Positions 1 to 26,113 of a DNA stretch of 64,000 bases are shown here, piece after piece. The DNA is from Dicaeum eximium (lineage: Eukaryota > Chordata > Aves > Passeriformes > Dicaeidae), in contig VWZP01007832.1 in the NCBI GenBank assembly GCA_013396995.1, forward strand, positions 2,618,313-2,682,312, written 5' to 3'. The notes beneath the pieces are model-generated. The model worked only from the letters and a program-made list of their open reading frames with translations, was not told where the DNA came from and made no database searches. The translations under genes and the position numbers were made by a program. Within the stretch, counting starts at the first letter, position 1. Each line of letters opens with the position of its first letter.

Positions 1-552
1 ATCACTGTGATTTAGGACTTTGAAGATGAAAGAAATTGCGGAGACACAGAATCTACTCCTTAGCAATAGTCAAGAGTGCTAAACATTTAATTGATATAAT
101 AAAATTTATTTTGCTCAGCCCTTGATAGAACTAACATTCTTAGTCAAATTCTTCATGGCCCTAGGCTTGCAGTCAGTGATTGTATACTGCTGCTTCAAAT
201 TATTTTAGTTGCAGTTGAGTGAAGTATCTTTTCATGCTTGTGTGTCCTAAACCAATACATATTATCCCTACACTTGCTCTGTGAGTGTTGCAAGTTGCTG
301 TTTTGGGCTACCCTGTGTGTAGCTGCCCATGAAGCTCTTTGTTGAGAGATACAGAGGGAAATGTAGCTGAACTTCTGTCTCTTGCCTTCATATGCTCTCG
401 TGTTTGCCAAACCCAAACTGCTATAAATTCACCATTAAGAAGCGTTTGTTTAGATGCGAAGAAGAAAAGAGTAAAGAGCAGCAAAGATGGATATGCAGAT
501 TCAGAAGTAAAGTATAACATTGAATTCTATTTCTTTTAATTTTTCTCTCTAG
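1..552 (+). other. EXT2 intron (3' portion)
   Basis: AT-rich intronic sequence ending in a T/C tract and AG at 551-552. No coding, RNA or repeat feature is recognised in it. The preceding EXT2 exon is outside the window. Confidence 0.85.
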
Positions 553-16124
<15,572 letters not shown>

Positions 16125-16396
16125 AGAGAGAGACAAACCTCAGTGAGGAAAACAACAGCTGAAAACATGCCATGAGGAATATAAGGCCCTGAAGACAAAA
16201 CTTGCTAGAGAGTGGGTTGCATCTGAGAGAGATGGGAATTAATGTTGTTGTCTTCCTTTTACATTGCACAGAGTTGTAATTGAAATCTGAACAACTGCTC
16301 CTCTGTTGCTCGCAGAGAATTGAATCTGTTTGCAGGTTCTCCCAAAAATGTCAAACACACTCTTTTGTCCAAAGGAGGACAAAATGCACCTGGAAG

Positions 16397-16402
16397 AATA
16401 AA
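16397..16402 (+). terminator. Candidate EXT2 polyadenylation signal AATAAA (proximal)
   Basis: Exact AATAAA 273 bases after the EXT2 stop codon, within GGAAGAATAAAACAG. It would give a short 3' UTR isoform. Use is inferred from position only. Confidence 0.4.
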
Positions 16403-17322
16403 ACAGAATCTTGCTCTCTGTGGTCTGACTGGCATGACTGACCTCTTCTACCAAATGTGCTGCAGGCTGTCTGGTTAGTGAGCATCCATCCATTCAAAGC
16501 AACTGTCTGCAATGTAGAGTTGTTCTCTTTTGGGAGGAGTTTATTTCCTGTGTGGCTGGTGGGCCTCTGTCTTTTGAGCTTTAACTGTTGTCTTAAGTAA
16601 CTGTGTAACAAATATTTTCTTCTGTAATATGAGACAAATGTTTATTTTTTTACAAAATCACAAACAAAAATCTGTTTGTTTTCACCTAGTTTAAAGAGCA
16701 AAGCAATTTGTGTTACTTAAATTATTTTGATGGAGATGGAGACACAGCAGCTGGGAGGATACTCCTTCAAAGCAGAGACCTGCAGGACAGAACTACAATT
16801 GCTGCACTTCCTGTGTAAATCTCAGGTTTTCTGCTGCGCTCATGCAAAAGACATTGACTCTATATCATAATTAGTTGTACTGTACAGAAAATTATTTGTC
16901 TTTCGTATTCTTATATTTTTTATTTTCATTATCAAACCAGCAATCAGGTTACACTCTTACATTGTAGCCATCCATAGGGATGAAGTATGAAATAAGTTTT
17001 TCATGTCTGAATCCTCTTCAGCAAGCAGCGTACTCATTTGTAAAACACCTATATTTGCAGAAATTCCCAGTTCCAGCTTCAATGTACAGGCACATGTGTA
17101 TGTGTAAGACACTGTTAAGTCACACTTACAAACTCCTGGAAGTTACCATTGTTGGAAAAACTGTTGTGTCTTTGCTTGTAATTTAAGGATCCCATTGCCA
17201 CAGGCTGAAACCTACAGCTTAGGAAGTCTTCTCCAGAAGCTTTACATTTCTTAGGAGCATTTGAATTGTTTCTCCATACTGAAATGAACCTGAATCAGAA
17301 AACTAAGTGCAACAAAATTAGA

Positions 17323-17328
17323 AATAAA
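17323..17328 (+). terminator. Candidate EXT2 polyadenylation signal AATAAA (distal)
   Basis: Exact AATAAA about 1.2 kb after the EXT2 stop, followed within 40 bases by a T- and G-containing stretch. It competes with 16397-16402 and 17726-17731. The motif is seen directly; its use is inferred. Confidence 0.45.
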
Positions 17329-20300
17329 GTTGCCTGGACTGTTACTCTTGCCCTTCAGTGTTAATAAGGGTCCTAAGTTGGGCTGAGAAAGCAATCTCTT
17401 TTCTAGCTCCACTGATAAAATGTTTGTTACTAGATAAGTGCGATTTCACTGTCTTTTGAAACTTCTGTTGCGGCTGGTTACAGACACATCCTACTTGATG
17501 GGCTGTTTTTCTGTTACAGTGCAAGCAACCTTATTCCTCAGATTTGCCAAACCCCAAACAATAGGACAAGTGTTAGACATCATGGTTCACCCCCTCTCCT
17601 AAGCTGGATACGCAGGAATGACAGAAACCAAATGAAAGTCAGGCTAGAAACAGGAAACATCTGCTCCTATTTGTCTCACCCCCACTAAGACTTATCTTAT
17701 TGCCCAATGCAGTGGATGTGCTGTGAATAAAAATCATATTGGAACAATAGCTTTGAGGGGATGCTTCACTTCATAACCTCCCTGGGATGTGCCTGTAAAC
17801 TGTATCATCTGACTCTCTGGGAGTGTTTAATTACTAGTAAATGTTTTTTGCTGCCCTCTTTGTTTCATTCCTGAGTTGTCGTGGGAGCTAAAAGGATAGC
17901 TGTTGCAGTGACAACTGCTGTCTGCACAGTGACTATCACAAGAGAGAAGAAGGTTTGTTACTCATTATTTCTCCTTTGCAGCCTTTCAGGTTTATTAACA
18001 TGAACCTTCTTTTCGGAATCTTCCTGTTGATTTATGTGCTGGTGCTTGAGCATCAGGAGATACCAGCATATTTCCCTTGAGAAGTTTGCTTTAAAAGGGT
18101 AGCTGTAACAGTGCAGTAGTCACTTCAGTTTTAGCTGTGCTTTGGAGCTGATCTCAGCTTGGCAGGCCTTAGCAATTTAACTGAGTTATAACACCTTCCT
18201 TACCGAGTTGTGAAGCTGCTGTGAGTTTTTGATTCTTTCTCAGTAAGCCAGTAAAAAGTTTGTTTTGCACGGAGTCTTAAAAGACACTGAGGATTCTGAG
18301 GATTCTAAATAGTTGGTTGAATATTTTTAGATGTAGACAGCCAAACCAGTCCTGCTAAGCTGAGGTGTAATTTCCAGTCAGTAAAAAGGTAACATGTCCT
18401 TGTGTCTGCATTCAGGAGCATCTGAGTAGTTTCCCCTTGCACAAAATGTCCAGTGACCCCTAACAATCATGTTTTATCCTTTGGCCTTTTACAGTTGCTT
18501 TTATAGGGCTAGCTCATTTACAACCCATTTATCTCTGTTTAGTGCCATGGAGAAATTGGGCAATTGACCATAAAGAAAAATTGTAAAATTGCCTCCTTAC
18601 TTGCTCTCTGCATTTATTATTGTGATGTTCTTGATGCAAATTCTGTAAAGGTAAGATGTAATTGTATGTCTGATTTACAATGGGGTTTTTGTCAATCTTT
18701 AAATTAAGATAATTTTAAACTTTTTATTGTATATATGATATTCAAAAAAGCTTAATAATTGTATATTAAAAATTAAATCACATGAGTGCTCATTGTATTT
18801 CACTTCTGGAGTGGCACAAGGACACATGAATTAATTCAGAAGAGAGAATTTCAGTGACAAGCTCTTTTACTACATAAATCTGTGTTAAACTTGAATATCC
18901 ACAATGCACTTCAGAAAGATCTGTCAATATTTTGTCTTTCCCATAAATAGAGTTTGATGGTTGTCTTGAAAACAGAAGTTTGGTCTGCATCCCAGTCACC
19001 TTTTGGGGAGAGTAGTTGTTACTCTAATTTTCTGCCAAGATTTGACAATAGCATTTATCTTGGAGGAATATGGAACAGATTTTTTTTTTCTTTGCAAAGA
19101 GATACAGCAGATGTTAAATAACTGTGCTTTTGAGAAGAGATTTTTGGCCAAGTCACTGAGATTGTGGGATCCAATGTGGTGGCAGCTTTTTGTTTCCAGA
19201 AGTGCTGCAGCACAGTCCCTGTGGATCATGCTGCAAAAGGGCAGTGTGTGCATGGCACACCTTGCTGCTTGTGCATAGCAAGGGGGAATGTGCTGCAGGG
19301 GCTGCTCTGCCAGTTGTGGGGAGTCCTAAGGATGCATTTTTAGCATCACCAACTCTTCCTATAATGCCCGAATTTTTCCTTCCTCACAGAGCCACTGTCT
19401 TATTATAGGATGTGAAAATTCAGTCCCTAATGTTCTGAATGACTCTGTCCTTCCATCTCTAACTCCTGTTCTGGAACCTCCTGCCATCCATCATGCTTCT
19501 GCTGGTGTGGTTTAAACATGCTTTATTCTGGCAACAAGTTTATCCCTCTTAATTATCTATTCAAGGGCCTTTTAAACTCAAGGACTTTGGAGACACAGAT
19601 GTCAAAATAATTGTGAGGTGGGATTTAAGTGATGCTCAGTACTTCTGACTCATTTTGCTTTTAGACTGTATTGGTGAGTGTTGAGCATTCTAGAAAGATG
19701 CTATACTGAGACATGAAAATGGATTTAGATGGGCAATTTTAATGTTAAATATACCTCCAAGATTTTATATGAATGCCCTCCATAACTAATATCTGATACG
19801 TTGGGTACTTCTCACAGGTAGAGCATCTTTTGATCAGGAAAGATCTCAGAATGGTTTAATGGGTACTGCATAAATCTGTCCAGCCCCTTACATGGAAGCT
19901 GCTCTCACAGCCAAAGCATGATACATGGATGAAAAACTAAAATTGGCGGTGCTGATGAGAAAATGGGATCAGAGTGAGTAGGATTTTTTTCATGTTTCTC
20001 TTTGAAGATTTGCATACTTAAATTTTACCATGACTGCTGCAAAACATGTTCTTTTGTAAACTAAAATGTAAACTATGTGTAGTTCTTGTAGTTAGGGATA
20101 GTCTCATCTGTGTACTTGAATCAGAAAAAAAAATTTTGCAGACTTATGTTTGATTAAATCTGTGCTTGAAAATGAGCAATTTTCCAATTCGAATTGGTCC
20201 AGTTGCTAACTTCATTTTGATCCTGAAGAGCTGAGCAGAGCAGAGCAAATCCTGGCAAGTATTCTGTCTATACCACCTTTTTATTTCAATTTTTAGGCTG

Positions 20301-22265
20301 AAAATGATAATTTCTGTCAAAACCTGCCAGAAAATACAAAACACAATACTCTGTAGGATCTTCAAGCTATCTCATGAGCAAGTGGTCACTTCAAACCTCT
20401 TGCTAACATTGGCATGTGACAGAGATAGCATTTGCTTAGCAGAAAATTCAGGTAAAACTCTTGCTTTAATACTGAGTCATAGGTCCTTAAGTTGTATCTC
20501 ATGGTGTTGGGAATGCCTGCAGCAGGATGGTGTAAGTTCTTTTTATGATGCCTGCCACTGCTGTATCTAAGTGCTAGAAATTGAGCTTCATGGTCCTCCT
20601 GCATGGGTAAGATCAGCCTCTTCTTTGTAGCTGCAGATAAGGAAACGGAGAGAGGCGGTCAGATACCCTTTGGAGATGTGTGGGTAAAAACAGGATTGAA
20701 CACCAGTATCCCAAGCCTGGGATTTAGCAGAACAGCTACACTTTTGTCTGAATTGTTGTTTGTTTGGACTTTTGGGTTCCTCACTACCAAGGTAGAGGAC
20801 TGTTAGCCTTGACTTTAAGAATCAGCAGGCTTCAGCGGGCTCTGGCTTGAAGCCATTTAGACATTCCTGGTGCACTCTGTGTAATTTCAGCTTGATGGAA
20901 ATGGCTGTAATGTAGTCCCACCTCTGCTGATCTTCAGGATTCCCCTGTCTGCAGCTTCTTGTGGTTGCTTTGAAAGTGAGTTATGTTTCCCATTAAAGGA
21001 TAACAGGGACAATTGAGGCAATTATGTGGACTGGCTTGGAGCTAGCAGCACGAAGAGAGTTTTCCGACTGAAAGCAGTGCTGCTCAAAGGTTCTTCCTGC
21101 AAGGTTGCCTGTTTGCTGTCTTCATTTGTCTGGAAAAGGATCCAGTAATTGTCCTTCAGATTTCCTTTAGTCATGCTAAATGCCTGTTTACTTGCATAAA
21201 CAGGAAGTGCTCCTGCTCCAGACAAACATACCAACCCTGTAGTGACCATGGACAGAGATCAGTGCAACTTGGTTATGATTTTATTAGGTCTATAAACTTG
21301 TGTCAGTGCTCAGTACCAGACTCTGTGCAGGGGCAATGTTGTGACTAAGAAAATACCAGCCTAATTATTAAGTCACATCTATTAGATTTTTAACCTAAAT
21401 TTCAGTTGAGGGGGTCTGGACAAAGGTCAAAGCTGGACCATTTGACCAATGAAGGTGTGAAGAACTTGGGATATGCAGACCCACGTGAGGTTTTCCACAT
21501 GTTGTTATGGGGTGTGGTTTCTGTTGCATCCTGTGCTTTTAAGGATGAGGCTCATATCTTCTAGCCCCTATCCTCCATTCTGTGCAGTGATGGGAACCTG
21601 TACAATTAAAAGCTTGGGACTGACTGAACAAAGTGCCACTTATGGATATCCAGCTGCCCAGTGTGAATATCTCGTGCTCATCCAGGAGATAAACCCATAA
21701 TGCCTTGGAAAGATACCTGAGTTTTTCAAGCCACCAGCTATGTTCCCTCCCATGTGTCCATGTGTATTTGTGCCATACACACAAGAAAACCATTGTTTCT
21801 CACCTGCATGGCTGGCTGTTTGTAAACTTACAGGTCCTTCTTTTGTGAAACTTCTCTTTGAAGGCAAGGGCCAGGTCTCAGCTGGGTGCTGGCCACAGTT
21901 AGTGCCACAGTTAGTTAGTTGTGGACTGATGGGAACAATAACTGCTTTGCCACACTTTGTGCAAACAGGGAGGGGAAAAGGTTTTAAGGAGAAAGGACCG
22001 TAAAATGAGATCCAGGAATTCAGTAAGGCTACAGCAAAAGGAGCAGATTGCTAACTCAGAGCATCTGTCTTTGCCCTGTGAGTAAGTTACGAACTGCAAA
22101 GCAAGAGAAAGTGGAAGATCCTTTCACAAATAATAAACACTTGTTTGTCTCAGATTAAATGCAACACCTTTACATGTGGGCTCCAGCTGGCCATAAGTAG
22201 ATGCACCTTGCATGGCTGTTACCTTCCTTGCCAATGAGAAGGTTATTGAACATCCATCTGCTTAA

Positions 22266-22278
22266 AGGTTAATAACCT
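22266..22278. promoter_or_regulatory. Perfect AGGTTA inverted repeat, 1-base spacer
   Basis: AGGTTAATAACCT consists of two inverted AGGTTA half-sites separated by one base, resembling a nuclear-receptor IR1 element or a GTTAAT-type site. The surrounding 250 bases are AT-rich and motif-dense. Function is not shown by the sequence. Confidence 0.25.
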
Positions 22279-23599
22279 GCTTTTAAAAAGAGGAAGAAAA
22301 AAAGGCAAATCTGTTTAGTTTACAGGAATAAAAAATAGTTTTTCATTTAAACTGCCCGAACTTTGCCCTGCCTCAAAGTCATATTCTGCAGCAGAAAAGG
22401 AACGCGTTAACCTAGGAGCTGTAGCCACATCTCCCAGAAATTCTTCCATGTGTTTTAAATAACTCCTGTAACTCCACTAAGAAAGTGCAGCTTGAAGAAG
22501 AAAATGCACATTTCTAATCTGCATTCTACCACTATCTAGTTTAGAGAGAGACTCTTTAGTTCTTTGTCATCATTTAGGCCAGGAGCAATTTCTGATGTAA
22601 ACCCATACAAGCAGGATGTTACTGAAACTGGCTTTAGGCTCTCAACACTCTGAACTCTGCCAACATCTGGAGAATCTGGCTTTGAGTACTTGGGGAGGGA
22701 AGGAATTTTTCTCCTGCAAGTGAGAGGAATGGATAAGCTTGCAACAGCACCTGCATTATCCATTTCTTTGTGAGATAGAAAACAGCCATGCACCATCTGA
22801 AGCAAGCTGATGCTCCCAGACAACTGATGGAAAGGCCAGAGGGGCTCTGTGGGTCTTGGTGGGTTGCTGGCAGCTGCTGGGCACCTTCTCAGCTTTGCCT
22901 GAATGAGAAAGGGCCTTTCCAGTCCACCCAGCATTTGGGTACTGGGACTTGAGCTCTTACTGGTCCCAGTGCTGGTGGGTCTGTGCAGTCCAAAGGAAAC
23001 TGTTTTGCAGCTGAGTTTATTGATGGAGTGCAAGCAACAGAAAGGGCCCTCACAGATCCCAGACTTCCCCGCAGTGGGACAGGAGCTGTGCCCTGTGAAC
23101 TAATGGGGCCCTGACAAACCCTTCCCTTTGTGTGGGGACGAGTGAAACCCTGAGAGCTCAGTCTGCCCCACAGCCCACTGGCTGCAGGCAGGCACCTCTG
23201 GGAAACCCTGCAGACCCCCAGAGAAGAAGAGGGTGGGTGAGGCTTGGATGCCTCTGCTAAAGTGGAGCTAGGAGGGGAGAGAGAGTGATGGCCTGTGGGA
23301 ATATGGGAAACACTGCCAGCCCCACATGGCTTCTCCCAGGGCTTTAAGAGACTTTGTGCTTGGTGCCCCGAGCACGAGTGTGCTGTGTAAAAGAGATGGG
23401 GAGAGCTGAAGGTCCCCAGTTCTGTGGCCTCTTGTTGCCAAGTCAGCTTCTCCCTGCGCCAGCCATGATTTCTGGCTGCCTCATCAAGGACTGCTTGAAA
23501 AGGGCTGGGAGACCTGCAGGAGCCCTGTGAGGCTTAAGCTGTGCTGGAAGCAGCAGCTCCAGAGCAGTGAGCAGAGGAGACCATCCTGCTGTGTACCCT

Positions 23600-23930
23600 G
23601 TGCCATCCTGTGCGGATCCTCGTTAGCCGGAGCCTCGTTAGCGGGCAGGGCGCTCCTGTGCCCGGCTGCTGGCTCTGAACCGTGGCTTTGTACCGGGAGA
23701 GGCAGCAGCCCGTGAGCTGCCACCTGTTGTTAATCTAGCCCCGGCTAATCCATTCTGGACTGCGTCAGCAGTTCAAAAGGGCACTGTTAGTATTTTTTGC
23801 CAGCTTCAATTAACGTGAGATTTTGGAGGCCCCTCTGATCACATTTCATCTGTCATGAGTCAGGAACAAACCAGCCGGATTGCAGTTGAGAGGAGAGAAG
23901 AGAAGGAGTTTATTGCAAACCAAAACAACA
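23600..23930. promoter_or_regulatory. Candidate regulatory block near ALX4 3' end
   Basis: Raised CpG content. A direct repeat of CCTCGTTAGC lies at 23618-23627 and 23633-23642 (15-base period), followed by TTAATC, CTAATCC and TTAACG homeodomain-type sites and a GCGTCAGCAG motif. A minus-strand AATAAA is at 23909-23914. It could instead be the extreme end of the ALX4 UTR. Assignment is tentative. Confidence 0.25.
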
Positions 23931-24057
23931 ACAGCGTTTGTGCCCCCTCCGCCAGGGTGGCTGGGAAGCAGGGACCTTCCCACTCCTTTGAAAACCTAGA
24001 AAATTAAAATTGGTGACTGGAAATTCCAGCCCTTTACCTCCAAAAAAAAAAAAAAAA

Positions 24058-24082
24058 NNNNNNNNNNNNNNNNNNNNNNNNN
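24058..24082. other. Assembly gap (25 N)
   Basis: A run of 25 N directly follows a 16-base A-run. A homopolymer-associated gap of fixed token length is likely, so the true missing length is unknown. It falls at the probable 3' end of the ALX4 transcript. Confidence 0.99.
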
Positions 24083-24280
24083 TGCAAGTGCAATAACTTA
24101 CTTCAAAAAAGTTAAAAAGAATCAAGCTACAAGACTGTTTGTTCTTTTTTAATATTCCATTGTAATGAACTGGTAATACATGGTTGCATAGGCAATAACA
24201 TTGCATGGCACAAACCTCATGTGGCAACATTTTAAATGATTTTTTAAATTCTTTTTTTTCCTGAACATTTTAAAAACTTT

Positions 24281-24286
24281 TTTATT
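24281..24286 (-). terminator. Candidate ALX4 polyadenylation signal (AATAAA on minus strand)
   Basis: TTTATT on the plus strand is AATAAA read in the ALX4 direction. It sits in an AT-rich block about 4.75 kb past the ALX4 stop and would make the long UTR isoform. The alternative at 25182-25187 would shorten it by 0.9 kb. Use is inferred. Confidence 0.45.
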
Positions 24287-25181
24287 TTTTTTAATATGTT
24301 CTACCCCAGGCCGTTAAGCTAAAGAGAAAAAAAAAAAAAAGGTAGCATTTATACAAGGTTACAATATTTTACAACAAAAAAACAATAATATTGATTGAGG
24401 TTTGTTTTCTTTCTTTCTCCCAGTCTCTCTTTCAAGCACTGCACACCTAAACCGATATATTATTATACATTGAAAACTGTCCTTCAAAATCAGTAGTATA
24501 AAAGTCCTAGCTCTACCTACCTACCTAGCTATGTGAGGGGAGTGGAGAACCATGTTACCAGCAAAGAGTTAAGGGGGTGTAAGGCTGCTCCCTCGCCTCC
24601 TCCCAGCTCCCTTCAGGAAACTGCAAAGGACTGAATGACTTTCCATCCGATTCCACCCCCTCCCCATTTGGGTTTAATTTCTCCCTCCGTCTGTTTGCTT
24701 TTTGCTGTGTCAGTCAGAACAGCAAAATAAACATGGGGCTCTGCCTCTGCTTGATTATTTTTCAATCCTTTTCCAAGAAACTACCTTTTTGCTTTAGTTT
24801 GTTTGGAGAACGTTTTACAATGTGCTGCCCAGTCTGAGTGTTCTCTGGGAACCAGGGGAGTGCGCCTCCCCACCCCAAAACACCTCTGCTGCAGGAGGAA
24901 AGCAGCAGCAGCCCTGCTCGGCAGCACACGAGTATTCCTGGCCCACGTTGGTGATGCGTCCCCCCAGCTGATGGGGCAGGTGTGCTGCAGCTCTGCCACC
25001 TCTCTTGTGACACATTGTCACTGCTTGCGGCCTTTCCCTAATAGCCTGCCCATGCTGATGGCTCGGGCCAGGCGTGGTCCAGCAAGGACGTGTCATCTGG
25101 CAGGGATGCGCATCCCGGCAGGGAGGGACGCTTGCTCGCGCTCTGCCACGGGCTTTAGAGGAGAGGGAGGGTGGTTCTTTC

Positions 25182-25187
25182 TTTATT
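25182..25187 (-). terminator. Alternative ALX4 polyadenylation signal (AATAAA on minus strand)
   Basis: TTTATT on plus, within TTCTTTATTTTGCTG, reads AATAAA for ALX4 and would give a UTR of about 3.9 kb. Only the hexamer supports it. Confidence 0.3.
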
Positions 25188-26074
25188 TTGCTGTCTTTTC
25201 CTCCCTGCAGGCTCTACCCAGTTAGGTGCTGGGGCAGTGGGACCTGAACTGGGTAGCATGTTCAGGAGGAGACAGCCGGAGCCTGGCTGGAGAGCCTGAC
25301 GGGAGTGCAGGTGGGTGGCACTGCTGGCAGTAGGTGACATGCCAAGGGGTTGACCTGGCCCCTCTCCAGGAGCTTGTTGAGGCACAGCAGCCCAAAGAGT
25401 CTGGACCCCTCAGGGCCCAGCAAGCCCGAGCCTGGTTCCCCACTGGTTTGCAATTGCTACCAAAGCACTAACTACTGCTTGTAGGCAAGAGTGCCTCCGA
25501 GTACTTGGCAGCGAGTGGTACCCAACCACTTTTAAGCCACTGCCAGGAACCCGTGCTGCTCTTGCTATTTGCATCCTCCTGGTCTCAAAGTTCTGGGACA
25601 TCTCTGGGGTTTCCAACCACTGGCAACATAAGGCAGCCACCTTGTAGGATACTTGCTGCATAGCCAGGGCCAGGACTGCTAGGGAGAAATGTTTTGCTAC
25701 CTCCATGAGGCTGGAGGGAGCATCTGGGTGAGCCCAGTTAGCTGGGCTGCACCCACAGAGGATGCACCGTGGGCATGGCAGGTGTTGGGATGGCTGACAC
25801 TTGTGGGACATCTTGGTGGTGGATGGGGACAAAGCCTGCAGCTTTGAAGGCAAGTCCAAGCCAGGGAATTGTGATTCAATGTACAGACAGGAGTAAAATA
25901 CTAAATAAGAAATAAATAGAGAAGAAAGTCATAAATAGAATTGAAAAGTATTAAAATAACAACAATAATAATAATTAAAAAAGGTATCATCGTGGTAACA
26001 TGAGATTGCAAGAACAGCACTGACCCTGTGACCCTTAAGAAATGCAGTAGCCGTAGTCTGGCTAGGTTAAGATA

Positions 26075-26113
26075 CATATATATATATAAAAGTATATATA
26101 TATATATATTTAT
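26075..26113. repeat. TA dinucleotide repeat
   Basis: Two TA-rich arrays separated by AAAAG, within the AT-rich block of the probable ALX4 3' UTR. Confidence 0.9.

Larger units (their letters stand above)
16125..17345 (+). other. EXT2: EXT2 3' UTR (3' limit uncertain)
   Basis: AT-rich noncoding sequence directly after the EXT2 stop. Canonical AATAAA hexamers occur at 16397-16402, 17323-17328 and 17726-17731. They would give UTRs of about 0.3, 1.2 and 1.6 kb, and I place the likely main end near the second. No protein-coding signal is seen. The extent is inference; transcript ends are needed to settle it. Confidence 0.6.
17346..24057. other. Convergent intergenic spacer between EXT2 and ALX4
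   Basis: About 6.7 kb with no recognised gene. It is AT-rich to about 22.5 kb and GC-richer afterwards. It contains a third AATAAA at 17726-17731, an inverted AGGTTA pair at 22266-22278 and, near its right end, a CpG-bearing motif-rich stretch at 23600-23930 with a direct repeat. Open frames here have no protein features I recognise. Confidence 0.7.
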
